Assembly (NCBI GenBank): GCA_041480845.1
Contig: JBGPAU010000004.1
Span: 1 to 51,254 of the forward strand
DNA from: LCIL01 sp041480845
Lineage (GTDB): Bacteria > Patescibacteriota > Microgenomatia > UBA8517
Direction: 5' to 3'
DNA length: 51,254 nucleotides
The translations under genes and the position numbers were made by a program. Every line of letters begins with the position of its first letter. Position 1 is the stretch's first letter. Of the stretch, positions 26,412-34,478 are shown piece by piece. The notes beneath the pieces are model-generated. The model did no database searches. It was not told the DNA's origin and saw only the letters and a list, made by a program, of their open reading frames with translations.

Positions 26412-27278
26412 TTATTTTAGGACGATCGTATTTGTGATGATACCGGCAGTAAAAGTTTGGCCGGCCAGAGAAGTGTGAATGTGGTCGTGCGTGCCCACAT
26501 ACTCGGGCTTGCCGTAGATGGATCCTTGTTTTTGGGATCTATGGTAGACGTCGATTACCGGAACTGAGAGCTGGGCTGCAACTGTAAATACATTTTCCAT
26601 TTGCTGGGTTATTTTTTGTACCTCAGCGTTAGCCAGTTCACTCGGCCAGTTCGGACCTCCAGGGCCGGTTCCGAAGCCGCTTTCAAGGGGGGCGATTTCA
26701 GCGAGCATATAAACCGCGCCGGACACCTGACGCGCCTTACCTACGAGTTCGGCCAGCTTTGCTGCGTGAAGCGGTTTGTCAAATGGAACGAGGGGATTAT
26801 ATGCATAAGAGCCCACGATAATGATATCCGGTTTAATCTCGGCCATTGGGGGGTAGTGTCTGGTTCCGTGGTCAAAGGGTGCATCAAATCTACTAAGGCC
26901 TGAGGTCACATTTTCGGACCCAATGCCGTAGTTGTACATCGCAAAATTTGTTTTGGGGTATTTTTTCCTGAGATTAGCCAAAACATAATCAATAGAATCT
27001 CCCATTGTCTCCTCCATAGAGTCCCCGATGGTGGCAATAACATAGCGGTTTTTTGCCAAATATGGTGTGGGGCTTGGCGTGGGAGAGAAAGTTGGCTTCG
27101 GAATTAACGTGGATTCAGATTTTGCGGGAAGAACTTTGGGTAGGGTTGTCGGTTGGGTGGGAACGCGACCCGCAAGGCTATTTGATTGGATTTTAGATAG
27201 TGTTGAGTAAGAAGTGAGGAAGCCCATGGAAAAAATTACAGCGGATATTAAAAAGATTTTAATGGCTTTGAAATTCAC
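26412..27278 (-). CDS. Membrane-anchored SGNH-type hydrolase
   Basis: A 288-residue protein beginning with GTG. It has an N-terminal membrane anchor (residues about 7-25), a Pro/Thr-rich linker and an SGNH-like domain. Block I is IGDSMEE with the candidate nucleophile Ser, and the C-terminal DHIHTS supplies the Asp-x-x-His dyad. Likely an exported esterase or acylhydrolase acting on envelope glycans or lipids; substrate unknown. TAATAT is 6 nt before the GTG, indicating leaderless translation. Confidence 0.72.
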   Translation of the reverse strand: MNFKAIKIFLISAVIFSMGFLTSYSTLSKIQSNSLAGRVPTQPTTLPKVLPAKSESTLIPKPTFSPTPSPTPYLAKNRYVIATIGDSMEETMGDSIDYVLANLRKKYPKTNFAMYNYGIGSENVTSGLSRFDAPFDHGTRHYPPMAEIKPDIIIVGSYAYNPLVPFDKPLHAAKLAELVGKARQVSGAVYMLAEIAPLESGFGTGPGGPNWPSELANAEVQKITQQMENVFTVAAQLSVPVIDVYHRSQKQGSIYGKPEYVGTHDHIHTSLAGQTFTAGIITNTIVLK

Positions 27279-27325
27279 TGACTAATATTATCCCTAAGCG
27301 GGCGAAGATTCCAGAACAGTTAATT

Positions 27326-27889
27326 TCAAGTTCGTCTGGGTTTCCTGAAGGGCTTAAGAATAAGTGATTCCAGGACTTGATAGGCAACGATAGCGGCACT
27401 ACCCCAGACGTTGAAGGATTTATTAACGCCAAACATGGGCAGCTCTACGATCACGTCGGCTAGGCCGAGTACTTTCTTAGATATCCCGTCGGTTTCATTA
27501 CCAACGATAATTGCGACAGGAAACTTAACCCTGGTACTTAGTACAGAGTACGGAGTACTAAGAGGGGATTGCTCGACGGCAATGATTTGAATGCCTTCGG
27601 ATTTCAGCTTCTTGACTATCGAGGCGGCTGAATCTGCCTTTTCCCAGGGAACCCACTCCTGGGTGCCAACTGCGGCCTTGTGGATCCTGCTACTCGGGGG
27701 ATATTCTGTGTCGCCACAGATATACATTTTCTCGGCTGCGATAGCATCGGCAAGTCGGAATAGAGAACCGATGTTATAAGTGTCGATAACACGGTCCAAA
27801 ACTAAATAAATGGGGTTTCTTTTTATAGTTTTAAATGTCGCCGGGGTAGGGCGGGTGTGTCGTAAGTCTTTAGCTCCAAGTTTGTACAT
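27326..27889 (-). CDS. TrmH/SpoU-family RNA methyltransferase
   Basis: A 187-residue SPOUT 2'-O-methyltransferase. Motif 1 is DRVIDTYNIGSLFRLADA, motif 2 IVGNETDGIS, and motif 3 VELPMFGVNKSFNVWGSAA, the knot that binds SAM. The start at 27889 is preferred over an in-frame extension to 27952 because TATAAT lies exactly 6 nt (tgcgat) before this ATG. Residues SPLSTPYSVLST are encoded by a short palindromic repeat (27534-27562) and look inserted. The RNA target (tRNA or rRNA) cannot be told. Confidence 0.88.
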   Translation of the reverse strand: MYKLGAKDLRHTRPTPATFKTIKRNPIYLVLDRVIDTYNIGSLFRLADAIAAEKMYICGDTEYPPSSRIHKAAVGTQEWVPWEKADSAASIVKKLKSEGIQIIAVEQSPLSTPYSVLSTRVKFPVAIIVGNETDGISKKVLGLADVIVELPMFGVNKSFNVWGSAAIVAYQVLESLILKPFRKPRRT

Positions 27890-27934
27890 ATCGCAATTAT
27901 ATATAAATATTGTGTTTTTGGCCAAAACCTTACC

Positions 27935-28147
27935 TAATACTTCTTTGCTCACCCAAAGAAGTATTAATAAGAAAGGGTGCCACGTGGCTTTTTAGCCAGT
28001 CGTTACGTTCGCTCATTTATACAAAAGAACTCCTGCGCCGTAAAGGCTTGTCAAACAGCTTTTGTTTTTTAATTGAATTCACTCTCTTCACTTCAGGCCA
28101 AAAGGCCAGAGTGGATTTACGGGAACAAAAACAAAATCGGGCTAAAA
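27935..28147. repeat. Structured non-coding element, copy 2
   Basis: A diverged relative of 11693-11929. The first hairpin pairs 27935-27947 with 27954-27966 (13 bp, loop ctcacc); its stem sequence differs from copy 1 but pairing is kept. A long-range helix joins 27990-27997 (ttttagcc) to 28140-28147 (ggctaaaa), again compensated relative to copy 1. Extra internal helices are CACTCT/AGAGTG (28080-28085 and 28107-28112) and GGCC/GGCC. It lies between two divergent genes. Confidence 0.6.
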
Positions 28148-28214
28148 GATGGAGTGGGGTTTGGATAAAACATCCCTCCTTTGACTTTGGGGGAGTTTGA
28201 CTATATTCTTTGAG

Positions 28215-29786
28215 ATGCGAATGACAAAACTTAACCAAAATGGATCCGATTTCGTAAGGGGGGTTGACTTTGCTCTTAAAAAGACCGGCACGACCGAAGA
28301 AACAATAAAAACCTCGAGCGCAGCCTCAACCTTGGCCGTGGTCTATGAAGCTGCAAGAAATGCGGTGGAATTTAGAAGCGAGCATTTAATCCGCCAGGCG
28401 GCAATTGTAAGAATCCTTCGTAGGAGGCTCTTTTTGGGGCAGTCCAGCGAAAAACTTGCCCCAATTCTTATTAAGGAACTCATTTGGGCGAGGTACTTAA
28501 AAGACGATTTTGTGGCCGTGAGCAAGATTGATGATATAGAGGGGATAATTGATAAATATAGAACCGCATTTTCGATGACCAAAGATAAAGATTTAAGCGA
28601 GTGGCTCTTGAATCTGGCGGGATGTGAGATCGAGGAAAATTTGGTCTTTAACCCATATCCGCAGCTTCTGATTAATTTTGTTTCGGGAAGCATGCAATCC
28701 AGGATAAAGATTGCAGGTGCGGAGGAAGAAGGGACCCGTGATATTCAGGTTTACATTGCAGTTGAGCGTGTGTTTGCCAAAAATAGTGAAATTTTTATTA
28801 CCTACCATCTTTTGAAAGCCCTGGACCCGCAGTGGTTCAGTAAAAAATCGGACGATGCCGGCAAACTATTTCCAACACTTCTTTCCACAAAAGGCGAAAT
28901 TGACCGCGACTTAACCTATCCTCTGTCGCTTGATATAAAACGGGAAATCACAAAATTTATTGCGCCCTTTAATGTAATACGCGAAATGGTTATCAGGGAT
29001 CCCGAGAATTTTGAAAAAAACGTATCGGACAAAGAGGCATTTGGTGTATCGGCAAAAGAAACTCTGGAGGAGCTATATAAAGAGAATAGGGGCCGACTCA
29101 TGCGGGCTTCCACAAGAAGCATAATTTATATTTTCTTAACAAAAATGGTTTTTGGATTGGCTTTAGAGCTTCCTTTTGATATTTTTGTCGGGACGACCAA
29201 CTATATGGCACTCATAATAAACCTGATTTTCCCTCCGGCTTTAATGTTTTTACTTAATGCGGGAATAAGGATTCCGGATGGGGAAAATACCAGGCGGATT
29301 CTTGAAAAAGTAGACGAGTATCTTTATGAAGAGACTACGCCAAGAGTTGTCGAGGTTGGGAGAAGCCAAAAAGCCAAAGGTGTAATTGAGCGGATTTTCC
29401 TCTTCATTTACAGCATTCTTTTCGTTGGAATCTTTGTATTTATTGTCTGGGGGCTTAACTTAATGCATTTTAATCCTGTTAGCCAGGCAATTTTCCTTTT
29501 TTTCCTTTGTGTTGTTTCTTTCTTTGCCTTCAGGGTCAAAAGCATTTCTCGCGACTATGTTTACCATGAGGAAAGAACGGGTTTTTTTTCATCGCTTCTT
29601 GACTTCTTCTTTTTACCGGCAGTTAAAGTCGGGCAATGGCTTTCGATACAGATATCGAGGCTTAACGTTTTGGGTTTTATCTTTGACTTCATAATTGAGG
29701 CTCCCCTTAAGGCATTTCTCGAGGTGATAGAGGAGTGGGTGAGGTTTGTCAGAGTTAAGAAAGACGAAATCTTCACCCAAGGGTAA
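28215..29786 (+). CDS. Large hypothetical membrane protein
   Basis: About 523 residues. The first 280 or so are soluble and helical; the rest holds four or five membrane segments (for example around residues 305-355 and 395-450). No family recognised. TATATT lies 7 nt before the ATG at 28215, which is why this start was chosen over an in-frame TTG at 28197. The gene stands alone between the structured element and a non-coding stretch. Confidence 0.65.
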   Translation: MRMTKLNQNGSDFVRGVDFALKKTGTTEETIKTSSAASTLAVVYEAARNAVEFRSEHLIRQAAIVRILRRRLFLGQSSEKLAPILIKELIWARYLKDDFVAVSKIDDIEGIIDKYRTAFSMTKDKDLSEWLLNLAGCEIEENLVFNPYPQLLINFVSGSMQSRIKIAGAEEEGTRDIQVYIAVERVFAKNSEIFITYHLLKALDPQWFSKKSDDAGKLFPTLLSTKGEIDRDLTYPLSLDIKREITKFIAPFNVIREMVIRDPENFEKNVSDKEAFGVSAKETLEELYKENRGRLMRASTRSIIYIFLTKMVFGLALELPFDIFVGTTNYMALIINLIFPPALMFLLNAGIRIPDGENTRRILEKVDEYLYEETTPRVVEVGRSQKAKGVIERIFLFIYSILFVGIFVFIVWGLNLMHFNPVSQAIFLFFLCVVSFFAFRVKSISRDYVYHEERTGFFSSLLDFFFLPAVKVGQWLSIQISRLNVLGFIFDFIIEAPLKAFLEVIEEWVRFVRVKKDEIFTQG

Positions 29787-30044
29787 AATATAAATGGCTG
29801 GAGAGATAAGGCTACTTCGACTTCGTCGAAGATCTTGGCTCCCCGCACTCGTTTGACTCGTGCTGAGCAGTAGGGTCTCGGACCATTCAGACCCATAACC
29901 AATTATCCCAAGTGTACCACATCCAAGGCTAAATGGGACATTTGGGACACTATAAAAGGAAAACATTTCAATTCCCAACTGATATGGTTTGATATATTAA
30001 TCAACAACTTTTTCATAAACTGAACTTCCGGGTACCTAATAATT
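29787..30044. other. Non-coding stretch with hairpins
   Basis: No gene seen. It contains CTTCGAC-ttc-GTCGAAG (about 29818-29834) and GGGTCT...AGACCC (about 29874-29895) hairpins, and a ccaaggctaaatg word also present near 34412. It resembles the ttcgac...gctcag repeat debris seen elsewhere in the window. It was tested by eye for a tRNA and none fits. Confidence 0.45.
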
Positions 30045-32027
30045 CTAAGGGGTAATTATCCACGTTCCGAAGGGTTTAAAGGTGCTACATTTTGCACCTG
30101 CCGAAACGTCAACAGTTTTCTTTGGCCCCGGGCCAACTGAGGTACCTAATACAAAATTATTTAACAGGTAATCGTTATATGTATTTGTTCCGATGGTCGA
30201 ACCAAATTGAGAATTAGCCTGTGTGTCGTTGTACCAAAGCCTAGCAGTTCCCGAATTGTGTCCGGATCCACCGCAAGCATTTCTCACATAAACCTTAATA
30301 CTTAATGTTGAACCAGTCGGAAAGTCGACGGATGAAAATGAATTAAAAGGAATTGTTTGCAAGTGGGCATTGTTAAATCCACCACTCCCCCCAGAGACGC
30401 TATCAAGTTCTCCTGTGCTAACCAGATTTCCATTTACATATGCCTCTACCTGTAGATCAAACTTGATTCCTACATCATCACTATTCTTAAGTCCAATCCA
30501 AACCTTAGCCGGATTAAGAGTGGTAAGTCGATTTGCAAATGCAACAGTGACTATTGTTGATGCAGTCGTGCACGCATTTTTATCATCACAAACCTGGAGA
30601 ATGACCGTATGATCACCTACCACAACCCCTGCTGCTGAAAAAACAGGGTTCTGTCCTTGAGTCTCAAATATTCCATCATTATTTAAATCCCATGCAAAAG
30701 TGATTGGATCGTTATCAGAGTCAGAACCGGAACCGGAGAGTGTTACTGAACTTCCTTCTGCGACACTATATGGCCCACCTGCATTGGCGGTTGGGGGGTG
30801 GTTTAAATAATAACTAATAGTAATTGCCATTGCGTCTGGAAAATTTATGTAGATCTCTTTAGGTGCAAGACCAATTTCAGATTGAGGAACCGCGTCAACA
30901 GTTAATAAGGATGTGGGCAAAAAAGGTATAACTGCAATCCCTAAAGAATTAGTATAAACACTTTTTGTTTCCATAGATCCACCAGCAGCATTAGCTATCT
31001 CATTTAAAAATATATTGAAAGGTAAGACATCGTCGCTTGATGCAGAAAGAGCAATTCTTGTGTTGGGCAATGGATTCCCATCCAAACCTAGAACTGTAAC
31101 GGTCAAATTTCGCGTTGGTAATAATAAATCTTGAGTCGTATCTGAATTAATGATTATATTTCTATCAGTATAAACTTGAATCAAGGTTGGTGACACATTT
31201 GGGTCAGTACTAATGGACTGAAATACAAGAGTATATGCTCCCGAAGGTACGTGCAAGGAAAAATATCCTGCATTGTCGGTTATCACTTGTTTATTATAGG
31301 TTTCGTTACCTAGAATTATATTCATTCCTACAATAGGTATTCCATAGCCGTTAGTTAATATCCCGCTATACGTAAAAGTATGAGCCAAAGTAATTGTTAT
31401 AGAGCTCGTGCCCGTAAAAGAAATATCAGTATTTTTATTAGCTAAATTGCTTCCGTCAGGAGGGTTAACACTAAGTTCAGCTAAGCTAGGTAAAAATGGT
31501 ATAACTGCTACTCCGAAAGTATTTGTAGAGTACCCGTTGGCGGTTATAGGATTAGAGGTGGCCGTCATATTTTCAAAAAGAGTAGTAGATACAATTCCGT
31601 TTGAACCAAGGCCAACTGTTGTGTTAGTTACAGGTTTGCCCAGCGAGTCGAGAACTGTAACTGTTAATGTTTGTGTTGGAATTGTAAGGTCCTGAATAGT
31701 GTCGGAATTAACAGTAATAGTATTTAGGTCGGTACTGAATTGAAAATATGTTGGTACAACACCTCGATCCACACCGTTTGATTGTAAACTTAATGCATAT
31801 GTTCCTGAAGGCACATATAAAGAGAAGGCTCCGGCTGCATTCGTAAGCGCTTGGGAAGAACCATTTTGGCCACCCAAATTAACCATCACATTTGAAACTG
31901 GAATCCCAGCCCCGTTAGTAAGAATTCCACTGTAGGTAAATACTGTTTGCGCCATAACCGGCCAAGGATGGAGAAAATTCAAGAAGAAAAGTATTGCAAA
32001 AGGAATTGAGTAAAATACTTTTCTCAT
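30045..32027 (-). CDS. Secreted protein with two carboxypeptidase-regulatory-like repeats and a PKD domain
   Basis: A 660-residue exported protein. A signal peptide (residues 1-26, ending PVMAQT) is followed by two repeats, about residues 27-215 and 218-405. Each starts TFTYSGILTNG and contains a beta-sandwich of the carboxypeptidase regulatory-like type. A PKD domain follows (ANAGGPYSVAEGSSVTLSG). The C-terminal 150 residues are unclassified and beta-rich. Likely a surface or extracellular matrix-type protein. The gene is AT-richer than its neighbours, suggesting different origin. Confidence 0.8.
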   Translation of the reverse strand: MRKVFYSIPFAILFFLNFLHPWPVMAQTVFTYSGILTNGAGIPVSNVMVNLGGQNGSSQALTNAAGAFSLYVPSGTYALSLQSNGVDRGVVPTYFQFSTDLNTITVNSDTIQDLTIPTQTLTVTVLDSLGKPVTNTTVGLGSNGIVSTTLFENMTATSNPITANGYSTNTFGVAVIPFLPSLAELSVNPPDGSNLANKNTDISFTGTSSITITLAHTFTYSGILTNGYGIPIVGMNIILGNETYNKQVITDNAGYFSLHVPSGAYTLVFQSISTDPNVSPTLIQVYTDRNIIINSDTTQDLLLPTRNLTVTVLGLDGNPLPNTRIALSASSDDVLPFNIFLNEIANAAGGSMETKSVYTNSLGIAVIPFLPTSLLTVDAVPQSEIGLAPKEIYINFPDAMAITISYYLNHPPTANAGGPYSVAEGSSVTLSGSGSDSDNDPITFAWDLNNDGIFETQGQNPVFSAAGVVVGDHTVILQVCDDKNACTTASTIVTVAFANRLTTLNPAKVWIGLKNSDDVGIKFDLQVEAYVNGNLVSTGELDSVSGGSGGFNNAHLQTIPFNSFSSVDFPTGSTLSIKVYVRNACGGSGHNSGTARLWYNDTQANSQFGSTIGTNTYNDYLLNNFVLGTSVGPGPKKTVDVSAGAKCSTFKPFGTWIITP

Positions 32028-32070
32028 TTAAAGAAGACTGGCCCCATAATGACGTCGAAATACAAAAAAG

Positions 32071-33789
32071 TCAAGGCTTAGTAGTAAAAATAATATTTAG
32101 GGGTTTGCCATTCATAATATCATTATAAACTGTGCCGCTTGCTACGTTAGGATCATAATAAAATGCATTTGCAATAGCAACTCTGGCTTCTTCGACGTTT
32201 TGTTGTCTGTATTCCACGATTGCCAAATATAACCAGATCTTTGGGTCTTGTGGGAACTTTTTAAGTGTTCTGGTAAGAAAGTCTATATTTTCATTCGGGT
32301 CACCTGTTACCAATGTTAAACCACCTAAATTCTCGTATATGAGATAGTAATCTCCAAATTGTAAAGCATTTAAATATGCCTCTTTTGCTTTTGGGTAGTC
32401 ACCTAAACTAAGATATATCAGGCCCAAATTATTGTAATTGGTAAAATAGGGGTACATTTTGATTGATCTTTCCGCATGAATTTTTGCCTCATCTAACCTC
32501 CCTTGTTGTAATAACGCATAACTTAAGCTGTTCTCCAAATCATATGAATCGCTAGAAACAGATATGTCATGCGAGGCTAAAGTAAGTTGATTCCTCCAAT
32601 CAAAACTTCTCACAATCGTCCGAATTGATAACATTAATATAACCATGCCCGCCAATATGTATGCATACTCGCTTTGCTTAGGTATTTTTACCACGCTAAT
32701 AAGCGGTCCTAACATTCCAAGTATGCCGACGATTGGAAAATAAAACCATCGTTCTGAAACGGTTATATCAAGGGGAATGATTTGAAGGTGTAATAAAACG
32801 CCAACAAAAAACCATATGCTAAAAAATATATATACCTTGAAATATGTTAAATAGTGTTTTTTATACAGAAAAACACCAAAGTACAGAACAGTTAAAATAA
32901 AAAGAAGGTCGATCACAAGCGGAAAATAAAAATTACCAAAAGAAATATATGTATAAGCCCACTGGTGCGAGTAGGCGAGATTGAGAGGTAAAAGAAATGT
33001 TTTTATGTAAAAAAGAAATATTGACGGCATATTAATTGTACGCTGTAAGAAATTTAGGCTATCAATTGGAGCAACTGTAAATTTAGGAGAAAAGCCGACT
33101 GCATTCTGTCTTAATAAAATATATATACCGAATAGCGAAATCGACGAGCCTAAGAACAGGGCCAATTTTTTCCTACAATAAAGGAGTATATAAATACTCG
33201 CCATCATGATAAAAAGAATACCTATCTCCTTTGAGAGTAAGGATAGGAATAAACAAAGTACTGAAAATAACAACTTTTTATTAGACTCTGAATCTATTAA
33301 CAATAATAGTCCTACAACGCCAAAAAAGAAAAATAACGGCTCTTGTACTGCTGATATGTAAAAAACTGCCTCGCTATTGATGGGATGTACCAAGAAAATA
33401 AGTGATGAAAAGAAAGCTATCGGTTTGTTGAAAAAGCGTCTGAACAGGACAAATATAAGACAAGCATTGGCAATATGAATGCATATTTGAAAAAAATGAA
33501 AAGCAATATAATTAGGACCAAATAGTGAATATACAAATGAAAAAAATGTTTCATATAATGGCCTGTAATAAGATCCTACAAACTGTTGCCCCCCATTATA
33601 AAATGTACTTCCGCTAAAAAAGTTGCCGATATTTCTCAACGAATGTACAACTAGGTTTTGTAATATTAGGGAGTCATCATCTCCAACAAAGCCATTTAAA
33701 AGGGAATTAAAATATATCACAATCCCAACTACAACAATAATTAAGATGATTTTTCGGGTAGAAATATTCTCAAAAAAACGTTTCAACAT
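32071..33789 (-). CDS. Polytopic membrane protein with C-terminal TPR repeats (TMTC/GT-C-like)
   Basis: A 572-residue protein. About ten transmembrane helices in residues 15-405 are preceded by NGFVGDDDSLI, an acidic loop after the first helix as in GT-C glycosyltransferases. Residues 430-560 contain TPR-type repeats (NYNNLGLIYLSLGDYPKAKEAYLNA). The layout resembles TMTC-like O-mannosyltransferases, so it could glycosylate the secreted neighbour at 30-32 kb. That link is inference. AT-rich like that neighbour. Confidence 0.7.
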   Translation of the reverse strand: MLKRFFENISTRKIILIIVVVGIVIYFNSLLNGFVGDDDSLILQNLVVHSLRNIGNFFSGSTFYNGGQQFVGSYYRPLYETFFSFVYSLFGPNYIAFHFFQICIHIANACLIFVLFRRFFNKPIAFFSSLIFLVHPINSEAVFYISAVQEPLFFFFGVVGLLLLIDSESNKKLLFSVLCLFLSLLSKEIGILFIMMASIYILLYCRKKLALFLGSSISLFGIYILLRQNAVGFSPKFTVAPIDSLNFLQRTINMPSIFLFYIKTFLLPLNLAYSHQWAYTYISFGNFYFPLVIDLLFILTVLYFGVFLYKKHYLTYFKVYIFFSIWFFVGVLLHLQIIPLDITVSERWFYFPIVGILGMLGPLISVVKIPKQSEYAYILAGMVILMLSIRTIVRSFDWRNQLTLASHDISVSSDSYDLENSLSYALLQQGRLDEAKIHAERSIKMYPYFTNYNNLGLIYLSLGDYPKAKEAYLNALQFGDYYLIYENLGGLTLVTGDPNENIDFLTRTLKKFPQDPKIWLYLAIVEYRQQNVEEARVAIANAFYYDPNVASGTVYNDIMNGKPLNIIFTTKP

Positions 33790-33944
33790 TTAAGAAAAGT
33801 GATCAAGTTATTCTACAACAACTGAAGATTAAAAACTTTATTTCCTCCTATGAGGCCAGCCTGCTTGTAAAGCAATCACAATATAAATATCAGTTTTATG
33901 GCTAAACTAGAGGACACGGTCTAGTCCTATATAGCCCAGTTCTG

Positions 33945-34016
33945 CTGGGGAGCTAGGATTCGAACCTAGAATAAACAGCTCCAAAGGCTGCTGTCCTACC
34001 ATTAGACGACTCCCCA
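33945..34016 (-). tRNA. tRNA-Gln (anticodon TTG)
   Basis: A 72-nt cloverleaf. The acceptor pairs TGGGGAG with CTCCCCA including U1-A72, and the discriminator is G73, both typical of tRNA-Gln. The T arm is CTAGG-TTCGAAT-CCTAG. The anticodon loop CTTTGGA carries TTG. The 3' CCA is not encoded. Confidence 0.93.
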
Positions 34017-34124
34017 AAATATAGAAACCGGCTAATGGCCAAGCTCTGCTTACCATTAGACGACTCCCCAAAATATAGAAACCGGCTAATGGCCAAGCTC
34101 TGCTTACCATTAGACGACTCCCCA
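34017..34124 (-). repeat. Two 54-bp tandem units carrying the tRNA-Gln 5' end
   Basis: Two identical 54-bp units sit directly upstream of tRNA-Gln. Each starts with the first 20 nt of that tRNA (5' ends at 34124 and 34070) and then diverges. Within each, TAATGG-t-AAGC-aga-GCTT-gg-CCATTA forms a stable hairpin followed by a T-rich tail (tttctatatttt). They lack the anticodon and T arms, so they are not functional tRNAs. They may be recombination products or tRNA-like terminator elements. Confidence 0.85.
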
Positions 34125-34132
34125 TTGAAGTG

Positions 34133-34204
34133 TGAGCCCGCTGGGACTCGAACCCAGAACCGCTTCCTTAAAAGGGAATTGCTCTACCATTGAGCTACGG
34201 GCCC
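34133..34204 (-). tRNA. tRNA-Lys (anticodon TTT)
   Basis: A 72-nt cloverleaf. The acceptor GGGCCCG pairs with CGGGCTC, the D loop is AGCTCAATGGTAGAGC, the anticodon loop is CTTTTAA, the T arm is CTGGG-TTCGAGT-CCCAG, and the discriminator is A. The 3' CCA is not encoded. Confidence 0.95.
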
Positions 34205-34208
34205 TCTG

Positions 34209-34281
34209 TGACCCCATTGGGACTCGAACCCAAGTTAGAAGGCTGAAAACCTCCTGTCCTAGACCGCTAGACGATGGGGCC
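34209..34281 (-). tRNA. tRNA-Glu (anticodon TTC)
   Basis: A 73-nt cloverleaf. The acceptor GGCCCCA pairs with TGGGGTC, the anticodon loop is TTTTCAG, and the T arm is TTGGG-TTCGAGT-CCCAA. It is the first gene of the minus-strand Glu-Lys-(repeat)-Gln cluster. The 3' CCA is not encoded. Confidence 0.95.
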
Positions 34282-34349
34282 TCGTCGAAACAGGCTTCGC
34301 TCACCGCAAGGTGCTTTCGCAACTTACTTACCACTCCGCCGTTTCTCCT

Positions 34350-34375
34350 CTCAAAATCGCTACTGTGATTTTGAG
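34350..34375. other. Hairpin in the tRNA-cluster upstream region
   Basis: CTCAAAATC (34350-34358) pairs perfectly with GATTTTGAG (34367-34375), loop 8 nt. The surrounding 34282-34478 has no gene. It could be an orphan terminator or part of the tRNA leader. Confidence 0.4.
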
Positions 34376-34478
34376 CAGACAAATACACTGCAGTAGGTAT
34401 TTTACCATTTTCCAAGGCTAAATGAAATCCGTCCCCGTAGTGCAAAAAGAATGTATAATTTTCCTTAGAGACGTTGCA

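Noticed and set aside
27890..27952. 21-residue N-terminal extension of the SpoU methyltransferase
   Set aside because: TATAAT lies between the two starts and the shorter protein fits the family N-terminus.
27810..28238. Several ORFs of 61-96 residues over the 27.9-kb element
   Set aside because: They overlap the structured non-coding element in several frames and match no family; pairing explains the sequence better.
29797..29900. Possible tRNA in the 29.8-kb spacer
   Set aside because: Hairpins are present but no consistent acceptor, anticodon and T-arm arrangement can be folded.
34017..34124. CRISPR-like tandem repeat
   Set aside because: Units are directly abutting with no unique spacers, and the repeat is tRNA-derived. 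No CRISPR array or cas gene was seen anywhere in the window.
33907..34125. 72-residue ORF with internal repeats over tRNA-Gln
   Set aside because: The repeats come from the 54-bp tRNA-derived units; it crosses a clear tRNA.
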